Below, in pieces: positions 20,961 to 32,131 of a DNA stretch of 64,000 nt (the first letter of the stretch is position 1; each line of letters opens with the position of its first letter). The notes under the pieces are model-generated. The model saw only the letters and a list, made by a program, of their open reading frames with translations, ran no database searches and had not been told where the DNA came from. Both the position numbers and the translations under genes were made by a program. The DNA comes from Lotus japonicus. Taxonomy: Eukaryota > Streptophyta > Magnoliopsida > Fabales > Fabaceae. The DNA lies in NCBI RefSeq assembly GCF_012489685.1, contig NC_080046.1, forward strand, positions 29,565,881-29,629,880, read 5' to 3'.

Positions 20961-22388
20961 TCATACCCATTGCTCCTCAATAACAGAAAGAAGACCCTTT
21001 ACTTTCTGAGTTTCCAACTTAGATAATCTGATCTTATAGATGTTGTTCCGCCTCTTGCTGTTAAATAGAACATAGCCATCTGTCTGACTAACAGCCCTGC
21101 AAGACTTTTGATTGAAAATAATGTCATAACCCTTGTCACCTAATTGACTTATTGACAATAAATTATGCATTAAACCATCCACTAAGAGAACATTATCAAT
21201 GCATGAACTCTTACCAACACCTATGGTTCCAGAACCAACGATCTTACCCTTCTCGTTGCCTCCAAAACCAACTTCACCTCCAAGTTTAAGTTTTAGGTCT
21301 TGGAACATACGCTTTTCGCTTGTCATGTGTCGCGAGCATCCACTGTCCAGATACCATGATTGGTGTTTCAGTGAAGCAATCAAGGATATCTCATTTTTAT
21401 CTTCAGAGTCTGACTCAACTTTTGATTCAACTTTTGACTCAACTTTTGATTTTGCTTCCTTGTCTTTTACAACTGCCATGAGTCCTTCAACAACTTCACC
21501 ATCAGAATCTTTTTCTTCTGAATCTGATGCATCAAAAGTCACCATGAGACCTTTCTTAGACTTGAAATGCTTCTTAGGCTTCTTTTCTTTCTTCAGCTTA
21601 GGACAGTCGCTCTTGTAATGTCCTGGCTCCTTGCACTCGAAACAAGTGACTTCTTTTGATGAGGACTTGTGTTGACCGGATGAAGATTCTTGTCTTCCTT
21701 TGGCCTTTGTTGATCCTTTGTACTTGTTCTGCCTTTGCTTCTAGATGCGGTTGAGCCTTCTGAAAAATCAATGAGAGCTCATCTTCATCAGAATCTTCAG
21801 AAGATTCTTCTGATTCTTGTTCAGCTTGAAGCGCCTTGGCCTTTTCAGGTCTTGACTTTAGAGCTATGGACTTTGACTTCTTCTGAGGTAAATGATCAGC
21901 ACGATATATCTCATGACTCTTCAGGATGCCGATAAGTTTCTCCAAACTTATCTTGTTCAGATCCTTGGACAACTTCAAGGTAGTCACCAAGGGCATCCAC
22001 TTCTCAGGAAGGCCTCTGATGATCCTCTTGACATGATCAGCAGTGGTGTAGCCTTTGTTAAGCACTCTAATACCATCAATAATCATCTGGAATCTAGAGA
22101 ACATGGCTTATACACATTCATCATGTTCCATCATGAAAGCTTCATACTTCCTGATTAGAGGTAGAGCCTTTGTCTCCTTGACTTCTTCGTTTCCTTCATG
22201 AGTCATCTTTAGAGAATCAAAGATAGACTTTGCAGATTCTCGATCAGTAATCTTCTCATATTCTTCATATGAGATGGCATTGAGTAGAATGGTTCTTTCC
22301 CCGTGATGATCCTTATACGTTTTCTTTTGATCAGCATTCATCTTATCTCTAGGAATCTTCACACCATCCTCATCAACTGGATGTGTGT
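20961..22388 (-). pseudogene. Copia gag and protease remnant
   Basis: Gag reads from DEDGVKIPRDKMNADQKK through ISYEEYEKITDRESAK, MTHEGNEEVKE and LPEKWMPLVTT. An in-frame stop near 22106 and a frameshift near 21720 break it. A zinc knuckle CFECKEPGHYKSDC is present at about 21600-21645, followed by an acidic linker with a tandem KVES repeat and the aspartic protease motif WYLDSGCSRHMT (about 21350) and NLLSISQLGDKG. The frame ends with TGA at about 20961, just before the GAG-pre-integrase region. Non-functional. Confidence 0.8.
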
Positions 22389-22487
22389 TGTCACGTCCCC
22401 CTCCTTAAGTGACGACTTCACCTTACTCCATCACCTAGGAGTGAACACGCAACGAAATTTTGGGAGGTTTTTTTTTTACTCATTACT
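22389..22487 (-). repeat. Gypsy-type LTR end, interrupted by a Sirevirus
   Basis: On the minus strand it ends GGAGGGGGACGTGACA at 22389, the style of a Gypsy LTR terminus, directly abutting truncated Copia gag. The rest of the LTR continues at 31615 on the other side of the 22488-31609 insertion. Confidence 0.5.
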
Positions 22488-23362
22488 TGAAATTCTAGAT
22501 CCCTTAGAACAAAATGTCCTGCACGATGCTGGGATAATCGATTAGAACATCATATGACTGAAAAGCATGAACACAAAAACAACTAAAAGAAACAAGACAC
22601 AGAAAGTTGTTAACCCAGTTCGGTGAAACTACACCTACGTCTGGTTAGCTTTCGCCCAATGAAAAGGAATTCCACTATCTCAAGATCTAGGTATTACAGA
22701 CACACATGAACACATCAAGTTCATTGTTCTTAACCTAATCTACCCAGTGGTCTTCTACTTAGAACCACAGCCTAAGTATGAGAGCCCCTCTCACTTTTCC
22801 TCAATCACTGCCACAGTGATTGGTAACAACAATCAACACAAGGTTTGTTTGACACTCAAACACAACACAGAACTCAGTCTCACTTTATAGAATCAGTGAA
22901 CAAGACTAGTTCACAACTAACAAAGACAAAGAACAACTTACACTCTTAAGAACACTTGATCTTCAAGGTAATTCTCTCAATCTTTTTTTGCTTCAGGTCT
23001 TTGTCTATATATGTATACTTCAGCAGAGGCGGCTAGGGTTTATTTGGGCTGAAGAACACTTTGATCCAACTCATATCAGTAGAGAATCTTCCAAGATCTG
23101 ATATGAGTGATCAACAAATAAAATAGAAACAAATCTTTTAATCACAGATTTGTTCCAACAATAAACAACCCGCAATTGGCTCCCAACAATCAGTTACTTG
23201 ACCTTCAAGTAAGCACAAAACATACCATAAAACATAACCATAAGGGACCCACTTGCATGCCAGCAGGGGCGGATGTCCTGGCCTTCACCAAGGCAGATGT
23301 CACAACATCGGCTAGGACATCAGGTTGTTTTTAACAAAATTGATGACAACAAAGGAACAACA
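22488..23362 (-). repeat. 3' LTR of the envelope-bearing Sirevirus
   Basis: Minus sense TGTTGTTCCTTTG ... GATCTAGAATTTCA, preceded by the PPT at 23363-23375. Confidence 0.92.
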
Positions 23363-23838
23363 ATCTCCCCCTTTGTCAAATTTTGTCTAAAAACAACTTC
23401 ACTACCAGAGAGGGAAAAAAAACATCAAAATCATCAGAGTCAGCAGCAGAAATACTCCCCCTCAAACCAATGCATCCACAACAGCCAAAACATGGAGGAA
23501 CTCCCCCTCAAAAGATGCATCCAAATAAACACTGCCTGAAGTATATAGAAACTATATGCATAGCAGTACAAACTAAAACAACCACACTTGGTAACACTTG
23601 AACAGAAGCTAGCTTGAAGCACTTGAACATAGAAGATCTCCTGAACTTGTCTTCACAAAGCTTCATACTTATTACAGCACATAACCAGAATACCAAGTCT
23701 TCAAAAAAAAACACTACAACACAGAATGAAACAAACAACACACTACTACTCCCCCTTTTTAGCACAAATTTGGCAAAGGTGGAAAGAATTTAAGCACAGC
23801 CAAATAAAAGTCAACTAGTACACAGACTAGGACATGCA
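23363..23838 (-). other. Multiple polypurine tracts before the 3' LTR
   Basis: On the minus strand the motif GGGGGAG(T) occurs at 23748-23760 (AAAAAGGGGGAGT), 23499-23514, 23454-23466 and finally as the true PPT CAAAGGGGGAGAT at 23363-23375. Repeated PPT copies here are a recognised Sirevirus feature. No coding region. Confidence 0.8.
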
Positions 23839-25620
23839 CTAAACACCAGAAGAAGAGGAGTTTTCCTCATCATTTTCTGCAGATCCTTCCTTCTCAGCAT
23901 CAGCTGCATGCTCACCCTCTTGACCAGCTTCCCCCTTGAGAGTTTGGATGAGAGCATCCACCTTAATCTTCCTAGCAGCAGCAATCCTGATGGTCTCTTG
24001 AAGTTCCTTGGAAATGGCCTCAAGTTCAGCAATGACACTGTGAGTTCCTGAGGTAGACATAGAGGCAGGAACAGATGTCCTACTGGATGGCAGATCAATG
24101 TCCAGGACATGAGGTTCCAGGAACAACCGTTGGTCCAAAGTGATGGGAGTGCCTTTGGGCACAGGAACATCATCAACAGTGAGGATATTAGGATGTTGTT
24201 TCAGAATGATAGCAGTCAGTAAAGAAGGAAAAGAGATGGGGAGTTTCACAGCACATGTCTCTGCATGCTTCAAGGTTTGGGAAAACACAAAGTTGCCAAA
24301 GTCATAAGCAATTTCAGTCCCAATGCGATAGATAAGCTTGGCAAGCATAGCAGAAACAGCAGAAGTATGGTTAGAGGGAACCCAATTCACCACTCCAATC
24401 CTATTCAAAATAGCATACTTCACACTCAGAACCCCAGTTGACAGAAGCTTCTTAGCAGGCCACTTCTTTACTCTTCCAGCAGTCAATTCCTCAGCAATTG
24501 TATCCAGAGAAAGTTCTTCTTCAACAAATTCAACCACACTTCTTTCAAGAGTTTGGTTGATGATAGCAGGAGAGAAATTCACACACTTACCCCTGACAAA
24601 CACTTTCCTGAATTCAGGACTGGCAGAATTATTAACATCATCAGAGAGATTGACAATAAACTCCTTCACAAGCTTGTCATAGCATTTTCCTATGTTCATC
24701 ACAGTCTTCCTCAACCCTGCTTTTGCAATCAAGGCAATGATCTCTTTGCAGGCTAACACATCAGAATCAATCTCCCTCTCTTTGGCAACACGCCTTTGAT
24801 AGACATATTTCCATTTGAAGGCATTTTCTGGAGCATGAATAGACACATTATCTAGAGGAACATTAGGAACATCTGAGGGAATACGCTTACCAGAGAACAT
24901 TTTCTTCTCAGAGGTAGTGATGTCCAGGACATCGCCTTCAACATCTGATTCAGTCTCCAAATCAATTCTGGAAACTTTCTGCTTTTTCCCAGTAGTCTTC
25001 TTGGCTTTCTTCCCAGACGATTCCACAGCTTTCTGCTTGCCTTTCCTTGACACATCGGTTGCCCTTGATTTTGAAGACCCAGTAGTGATCTTGGCTTTCT
25101 TCTTCTGGACAACAGGGGTTTCTTCAACAGATGCTCTTCTTCGTTTAAGCATTCTGGCAGCAACACTCGCCAGAGGCACATCCTCTGAATCTTCATCATC
25201 AGAGACATCATGAACAATGGGAGAGGTCTTCATCGACTCCTCTGACAAAACATCTGTTGAGTTTGCAGCCTTGGAATCAGAACTCTTGGATGAAGAGGAA
25301 GAATCCTTTGAGAGTGAAACTTCCTTGGTAGGCTTATCAGACAATGTCTCATCGGAGCCATGAGAAGATGTCGCGACATCGTCTTCATCATTTGCAGAGA
25401 CATAAGTGTTTGAAACATCCTCAGGCACAGGGGCTTTAGGGTTTTGCATTGGGGTTGCACGAGACTTGTAGTGCTTCTTGGAAGGAATTCTTGAGTTCTT
25501 CTTGGATTGAGTGGAAGAACTTGTGTGCAAACCCATAACCCTAGCACCACCAACAGTTCTCTCTATCTTTCCCTTCACAGACTCTTTCTTGCTTGAAGAC
25601 ATGATGAAATGGTAAAGCAA
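23839..25620 (-). CDS. Envelope-like protein of the Sirevirus
   Basis: An intact 593-aa ORF after pol and before the 3' LTR, the position of the env-like gene in SIRE-type elements. Residues 1-250 are Ser/Lys/Asp-rich with several basic clusters. Residues about 300-480 form the conserved core, with FVRGKCVNFSPAIINQ, LSTGVLSVKYAILNRIGVVNW and TAIILKQHPNIL. The C-terminal 90 residues are Ser/Thr-rich, then predicted helical and acidic. Proteins like this are annotated as envelope-like or putative plant transposon protein in legumes. I see no clear signal peptide or transmembrane anchor, so a true envelope function is unproven. Unlike gag-pol it has no stop. Confidence 0.75.
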   Translation of the reverse strand: MLYHFIMSSSKKESVKGKIERTVGGARVMGLHTSSSTQSKKNSRIPSKKHYKSRATPMQNPKAPVPEDVSNTYVSANDEDDVATSSHGSDETLSDKPTKEVSLSKDSSSSSKSSDSKAANSTDVLSEESMKTSPIVHDVSDDEDSEDVPLASVAARMLKRRRASVEETPVVQKKKAKITTGSSKSRATDVSRKGKQKAVESSGKKAKKTTGKKQKVSRIDLETESDVEGDVLDITTSEKKMFSGKRIPSDVPNVPLDNVSIHAPENAFKWKYVYQRRVAKEREIDSDVLACKEIIALIAKAGLRKTVMNIGKCYDKLVKEFIVNLSDDVNNSASPEFRKVFVRGKCVNFSPAIINQTLERSVVEFVEEELSLDTIAEELTAGRVKKWPAKKLLSTGVLSVKYAILNRIGVVNWVPSNHTSAVSAMLAKLIYRIGTEIAYDFGNFVFSQTLKHAETCAVKLPISFPSLLTAIILKQHPNILTVDDVPVPKGTPITLDQRLFLEPHVLDIDLPSSRTSVPASMSTSGTHSVIAELEAISKELQETIRIAAARKIKVDALIQTLKGEAGQEGEHAADAEKEGSAENDEENSSSSGV

Positions 25621-25827
25621 AAAGACAAATACAAGAAATTGAGAAAAATGTAAGTGATGAGAAACAGAGATTGTTAGAGCAAGATTGGAAACTTGTTGTG
25701 AGATTGTGATGAAGCCATTGGTGATGATTATATAGCAGTTGAGTGAGAAGGAAGCAATGATGTCACAACGGCAGTTAATGGTAGTTACGAGGAAACTAGC
25801 CGTTAGACAGAAAAGGGGCTTTAATTG

Positions 25828-28800
25828 CTATGCTCCTTCGAAGAGGCAGATCCCAAGATTTCCTCTTAATTTGTCAAATGTAGCAGCATCTAAGGGCTTG
25901 GTAAAAATGTCAGCCAATTGTCCCTCTGTGGGGACATGTTCCAAAGTAACAATTTTATCCTCCACTAATTCCCTGATGAAGTGATGTCTGATATCTATGT
26001 GTTTGGTTCTGCTATGTTGAATAGGGTTCTTGGCAATATTGATAGCACTCAAATTGTCACAGTACAATGTCATGACATCTTGCTCAACTTCATATTCCTT
26101 GAGCATCTGCTTCATCCAAATAAGTTGAGTACAACTGCTTCCAGCAGCTATATATTCAGCTTCAGCTGTGGATAACGACACGCAGTTTTGCTTCTTGCTA
26201 AACTAAGAGATTAAGTTGTTTCCAAAGAAGAAACACCCTCCAGATGTACTCTTTCTATCATCAGCACTTCCTGCCCAATCTGCATCACAATACCCTACAA
26301 GAGAAGAGTTAGTATCATTTGTATAAAGAATCCCATAGTCACAAGTACCATTGATGTACTTAATGATTCTTTTCACTTGTAAGAGATGACTGGTCTTTGG
26401 AGCAGCTTGATATCTTGCACAAGCACCAACAGCAAAGGTAATGTCAGGTCTGCTAGCAGTGAGGTACAACAGACTTCCAATCATGCTTCTATATAAGCTT
26501 TGATCAACATCCTCTCCCTGATTGTCTTTAGACAGCTTGATATGTGTAGCAGCAGGAGTCCTTTTATGTCCAGATTTTTCAAGTCCAAACTTCTTGACAA
26601 TGCCCCTAGCATACTTACTCTGGGAAATAAACATGGAATCTTCCATTTGCTTGATCTGAAGTCCCAGAAAGTAGTTCAATTCACCAACTAAGCTCATCTC
26701 AAACTCTGACTTCATTTGTTGGACAAAATGTTCCACCATTGCGTTCGACATCCCACCAAACACAATATCATCAACATATATCTGTGCAATCATGAGTTTT
26801 CCTCTTTCATTTTTCACAAATAATGTCTTGTCTATTCCTCCCTTGCAATAGCCATTGCTCACCAGAAACTCTGTAAGACGTTCATACCAAGCTCTAGGAG
26901 CCTGCTTTAATCCATACAAGGCTTTCTTGAGTTTGTAGACATGATTAGGATGATGTGGATCTGTGAATCCCTTTGGCTGTTCAACATAAACTTCCTCATT
27001 CAGATAGCCATTTAGAAAGGCACTTTTGACATCCATTTGGAATAATCTGAACTTCAAAAGACAGGCAACACCAAGCAAAAGTCTTATGGATTCCAACCTA
27101 GCCACTGGAGCAAAGGTTTCATCAAAGTCTACTCCTTCAATCTGAGTGTATCCTTGAGCCACCAGTCTTGCTTTGTTTCTAGTTACTACACCATTCTCAT
27201 CTGACTTGTTCTTGAAAATCCACTTGGTTCCTATGATGTTTACTCCCTCAGGCCTAGGAATGAGATCCCATACTTCATTTCTTCTGAATTGATCAAGTTC
27301 TTCTTGCATAGCATTTATCCAGTATTCATCTGTCAGAGCCTCCTTGACATTCTTGGGTTCTAACTTGGATATAAAACATTCATGAGCAATATAGCTTCTA
27401 GCCCTGGTAGTAACTCCTTCTTTGAGGTCACCAATAATATTCTCTTGAGGATGATTCTTTTGAATTCTGATCGATGGAGCTTTATTTGCAGAGGTCATCT
27501 TGTGATCTTGCTCATCAGAACTGGTTTCTAATTCAATGTCGAGGTCAATTGTTGGGACATCAGCTGTGACATGTGGACCATCATCATCTTCAGTTGCACC
27601 AGTGTCTTCTCTTTCATTTGGTTGATCATCAATAGAGACATTTACAGATTCCATCATTACCTTTGTTCGAGAATTGTACACTCTGTAAGCTCTGCTGTTT
27701 GTAGAGTATCCCATGAAAATTCCTTCATCACTCTTAGGATCTAGCTTTCTTCTTTGTTCACGATCAGCCAGAATATAACATTTGCTCCCAAAGATATGAA
27801 AGTGTTTCACAGTTGGCTTCCTTCCTTTCCAGAGTTCATATAGAGTGACTGTGGTTCCAGCTCTAATGGTTACTCTATTGTGAATGTAATAGGCTGTGTT
27901 CATGGCTTCTGCCCAGAACTTGTTGGAAATCTTCCTTGCATGAAGCATAACCCTGGTGGATTCTTGGAGAGTCCTATTTTTCCTTTCAACAATTCCATTC
28001 TGCTGAGGTGTAATTGGAGCTGAGAATTCATGGCTTATTCCTTCTGAATCACAGAAGTTAGAGAATTTGGAGTTCTCAAACTCTCTTCCATGATCACTTC
28101 TGATTCTTACTATAGAGCAATTCTTCTCAGTTTGAAGTTTCAGGCATAGCTTTTTGAATATGTCAAAGGTTTCTGATTTTTCCTTCATGAAGTCAATGCA
28201 AGTGAACCTGGAATAATCATCAACACAAACATAAACATATTTCTTACCTCCTAGACTTTCTACCTGCATGGGTCCCATCAAGTCCATGTGAAGAAGTTCA
28301 AGGACTTTTGTTGTAGTTGGATGCTGAAGCTTTGCATGAGATGTTTTGGTCAGCTTTCCAATCTTGCATTCTCCACATATCTTTTCTTCCTCTATTTTCA
28401 GTTTTGGTAGCCCTCGAACAGCATCTTTAGAGATAACTTTCTGCATACTCTTGAGATTGATGTGACCTAGACGTTGGTGCCATAGATTCAACTCATCCAC
28501 CTTTGATATCAAACATCTAGACACTTGGGCTTTCTCTTGTGGAATCCACATGTAGCAATTGTCTTTGGACCTGACACCTGTCATCACAATCTCTTGATCA
28601 CTAGTGGTAACCATGCATTCAGTCTTGCTAAACATCACATTCAGCTCTTGATCACACAACTGACTTATACTGATTAGATTTGCTGCCAATCCCTTGACAA
28701 GAAGAACGTTGTTCAGATTAGGAGATCCAGAGTTTACCAATTTCCCAATGCCTTTGATTTTTCCTTTAGCGCCATCTCCAAAGGTGACTGATTTACTGGA

Positions 28801-30669
28801 GTATTCCTTGAGATTTTCCAGATACTCCTTATTCCCAGTCATGTGTTTTGAGCAGCCACTATCAAAATACCAGTCTTCACTTGATGAGACTCTAAAAGAT
28901 GTGTGTGCTATAAGACATGAAACTTCTCCTTTGGGTACCCAAGCTTTCTTAGACGTTTTGAGAACCTTCTGGATCTGAGGATATCCATATAGCTTGAAGC
29001 AGTAGGGCTTAATGTGACCAAACCTACCACAATAATGACATCTCCATGGAGTTTGAGCAGTAGCCTTCTGAGTAGTAGGATGTTGATGCATATGTTGTGA
29101 CATCGGGCTTGACATCCGATAGTTCTCTGGGTTTTTAAACTCAGAGTTTTCCTTAGCTCTTACAAACTTCCTTGACGCTTTCTGATTTCCTCTATTCTCA
29201 GACTTGTAACTGAAACCAATGCCTTTAACACTCTTTCCTTGCTTGCTTGTTTCTTCCAGGATCTCTTCAAGCATATTAGATCCACTGTTCAGCATACGCA
29301 CTGACTTGTAGGTATTTTCCAATTTGGCTGTCAGTGTAGCTACTTTCTCTTGAAGATCAGCTATAGTTAACAGAAGCTTGGCTTTTTCAACAGTTTCAAG
29401 ATCCTTTAATTTTGAGTTCCATTTATCCAAGTCATCTTGCAGTTTATCAATGGTCTCCCTCAGGTTTTCATTTTCAGTCTTAACTTGTTCCATCTCATCT
29501 TCTTGCTCTTTCAGATGTTTGCAAGTTTCCTTCCATTTAACATGTAAGAGTTTGTAAGTCTCTTCCAAATCCTCAAATGTCATTTCATCACCACTGGAAT
29601 CTGAGTCATTGACAGCCCTTGAGAAGGCATTAACCTTGTTGGCAGATAACTCTTCCTCATCCTTAGTATCTTCATCTGACCATGTCACTACCATGCCTTT
29701 CTTTTGTTTCTTCAAGTAGGTTGCACACTCAGATCTTATGTGACCATAACCCTCACATTCATGACACTGAACACCCTTGTTTTGGCCTGATTTGTCCTCC
29801 TCTTTGACCTTTCGCTAGGAATTGTAGGATTTAGAGTTGTCTGACTTAATGTACTGGACATTTGGCCTAGTCCTTCTGTCTATCTTCCTTAGAGCTCTGT
29901 TAAATTTTCTAGCAAGAAGTGCCAGAGCTTCAGATAGATTCTCACTTTCACTATCAGCATCATCTCCTTCAGTGGTGTTGGATACAAAAGCAATGCTTTT
30001 GGTCTTCTTTTCAGGTTTTTCACCCAACTTTAACTCATAAGTCTGCAGAGAACCAATCAGCTCATCCACTTTCAAACTGCTGATATCTTGAGCTTCTTCA
30101 ATAGCAGTGACCTTCATTGCAAACTTGCTGGTTACAGACCTCAACATTTTCCTCACAAGCTTTTCATCTGACATAGGTTCTCCCAGAGCAAATGAAGCAT
30201 TTGACAGATCACGCACACGTATGTGATATTCAGAAATTGTCTCATCTTCTGTCATTGTCAAGTTCTCAAAACGAGTAGTAAGCATCTGGAGTCTAGACAT
30301 CCTCACCCTGGTTGTACCTTCATGTGTTGTTTTCAAAATCTCTCAAGCATCTTTGGCTACAGTGCAAGTATTAATCAATCTAAACATGTTTTTGTCCACA
30401 GCATTGAAGATAGCATTCATTGCTTTTGAGTTTGCCAGAGAAGCTTCTTCTTCAGCACTTGTCCATTCATCCTCAGGTTTTTCTTCAGGAGTAGATGTAC
30501 TTCCTTCTGCTTGAGCTTTGATAGGATGCTTCCAGCCTTTGACAACAGCCTTCCAAGTTTTGATATCAATAGACTTGAGAAAGACTATCATTCGAACCTT
30601 CCAGTTGTCATAATTGGAGCCATCCAGGATTGGTGACCTGTTGATCGATCCTCCCTCCTTATTGTCCAT
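25828..30669 (-). pseudogene. Sirevirus gag-pol polyprotein with three in-frame stops
   Basis: A single reading frame in the order gag, zinc knuckle, protease, integrase, reverse transcriptase, RNase H, as in Copia. Gag begins MDNKEGGSINRSPILDGSNY at 30669. The zinc knuckle [14 protein letters not shown] lies in 29716-29814. The protease shows [13 protein letters not shown]. The integrase has the HHCC part and DDYSR, with SDHGREFE and [10 protein letters not shown] (DD35E type). Reverse transcriptase shows [22 protein letters not shown] and YVDDIVFGG; RNase H shows YCDADWAG and LSTAEAEYIA. Stops are TGA near 30340, TAG near 29816 and TAG near 26203. No frameshift was found, so the breaks are recent point changes. 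Confidence 0.9.
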
Positions 30670-30721
30670 GAGATCAAGAAAATATCTCCCTGGAGCTCAC
30701 CCACACAGAACAGGGGTGCCT

Positions 30722-30733
30722 GCTCTGATGCCA
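30722..30733 (-). other. Primer-binding site of the Sirevirus
   Basis: Minus sense TGGCATCAGAGC, two bases from the 5' LTR; one base different from the usual initiator tRNA-Met PBS. Confidence 0.8.
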
Positions 30734-30735
30734 AT

Positions 30736-31609
30736 TGAAATTCTAGATCCCTTAGAACAAATGTCCTGCACGATGCTGGGACAATCGATTAGAACATCAT
30801 ATGACTGAAAAGCATGAACACAAAAACAACTAAAAGAAAAAAGACACAGAAAGTTGTTAACCAAGTTCGGTGAAACTACACCTACGTCTGGTTAGCTTTC
30901 GCCCAATGAAAAGGAATTCCACTATCTCAAGATCTAGGTATTACAGACACACATGAACACATCAAGTTCATTGTTCTTAACCTAATCTACCCAGTGGTCT
31001 TCTACTTAGAACCACAACCTAAGTATGAGAGCCCCTCTCACTTTTCCTCAATCACTGCCACAATGATTGGTAACAACAATCAACACAAGGTTTGTTTGAC
31101 ACTCAAACACAACACATAACTCAGTCTCACTTTATAGAATCAGTGAGCAAGACTAGTTCACAACTAACAAAGACAAAGAACAACTTACACTCTTAAGAAC
31201 ACTTGATCTTCAAGGTAATTCTCTCAATCTTTTTTTGCTTCAGGTCTTTGTCTATATATGTATACTTCAGCAGAGGCGGCTAGGGTTTATTTGGGCTGAA
31301 GAACACTTTGATCCAACTCATATCAGTAGAGAATCTTCCAAGATCTGATATGAGTGATCAACAAATAAAATAGAAACAAATCTTTTAATCACAGATTTGT
31401 TCCAACAATAAACAACCCGCAATTGGCTCCCAACAATCAGTTACTTGACCTTCAAGTAAGCACAAAACATACCATAAAACATAACCATAAGGGACCCACT
31501 TGCATGCCAGCAGGGGCGGATGTCCTGGCCTTCACCAAGGCAGATGTCACAACATCGGCTAGGACATCAGGTTGTTTTTAACAAAATTGATGACAACAAA
31601 GGAACAACA
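30736..31609 (-). repeat. 5' LTR of the envelope-bearing Sirevirus
   Basis: Near-identical to 22488-23362; TG...CA ends in minus sense. Confidence 0.92.
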
Positions 31610-31614
31610 CTACT

Positions 31615-31935
31615 ATCTCGTCAGGTCGGGATCGCAAGAGTAAGGATTACTCAAGCGTTCCCTTTTCATCCCCAGGCATTTCGACCGTCTAACCTAAGAC
31701 TACGGAGAATAATGATATGAACCACACAGATCATACATAACATGCATAGTTGGTCGGCGGATCCACCGCATAAGTCTACAAATAAAAAGACAACACATAA
31801 AGAGGACGTAGCGCCCTCAAGCAAATAGTCTGATACAGGTAATCAAAATACAGAAAGGAAACATAGATCATCATCATCATCAGAAACTCGGACCATATGG
31901 CTTCATCCCCTCGGATCTTCCTCCTCCGGATCCTA
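31615..31935 (-). repeat. Continuation of the interrupted Gypsy-type LTR
   Basis: Upstream half (minus sense) of the LTR ending at 22389. It passes at about 31935 into sequence that matches the 5' untranslated region of the Tekay element at 52940-53126, so two Gypsy elements are joined here; which truncated which is unclear. Confidence 0.4.
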
Positions 31936-32119
31936 CTAATCAAACAGTTAGTACTCATCATAAGATAACATCTAACATGCTATACAATATGATTAAGCAA
32001 TAACTTCAATCAATTCTAAGCGAAAAATCGCTTGCAGACAATCAATTTTCACTCTTTGCAGAGTCACACAACCTAGCACAGAAGACCTATTCCCCAAAGA
32101 TTCCCGAAAGACTCGACAA

Positions 32120-32131
32120 GATCTGATACCA
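32120..32131 (-). other. Primer-binding site of Tekay family A
   Basis: Minus sense TGGTATCAGATC, three bases (TTG) from the LTR end. Confidence 0.75.

Larger units (their letters stand above)
18672..22388 (-). mobile_element. Truncated Sirevirus-type Copia element, minus strand
   Basis: A relative of the 10110-14902 element. It keeps its 3' LTR (18672-19878), the 3' internal end with a PPT directly inside the LTR, and, after a foreign block (about 20005-20851), gag and protease coding up to 22388. The gag N-terminus, PBS and 5' LTR are cut off at 22388/22389 by a Gypsy-type LTR end. Most of pol is gone. Confidence 0.75.
22488..31609 (-). mobile_element. Sirevirus (Copia) with envelope-like ORF, nearly complete
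   Basis: LTRs are 22488-23362 and 30736-31609 (875 and 874 bp); by eye they differ by about eight substitutions and one indel, so the insertion is young. Flanks are TTACT (22483-22487) and CTACT (31610-31614), a TSD with one mismatch. From the right: 5' LTR, PBS, gag-pol in one frame with three premature stops (25828-30669), envelope-like ORF (23839-25620), multiple PPTs, 3' LTR. The env-like ORF between pol and 3' LTR and the multiple PPTs place it in the Sirevirus (SIRE/Maximus) group. The stops make it non-autonomous unless complemented. Confidence 0.92.

Noticed and set aside
23363..23375. TSD or LTR boundary at the AATCTCCCCC motif
   Set aside because: This is the polypurine tract next to the 3' LTR, confirmed by the same motif inside other Sirevirus LTRs.
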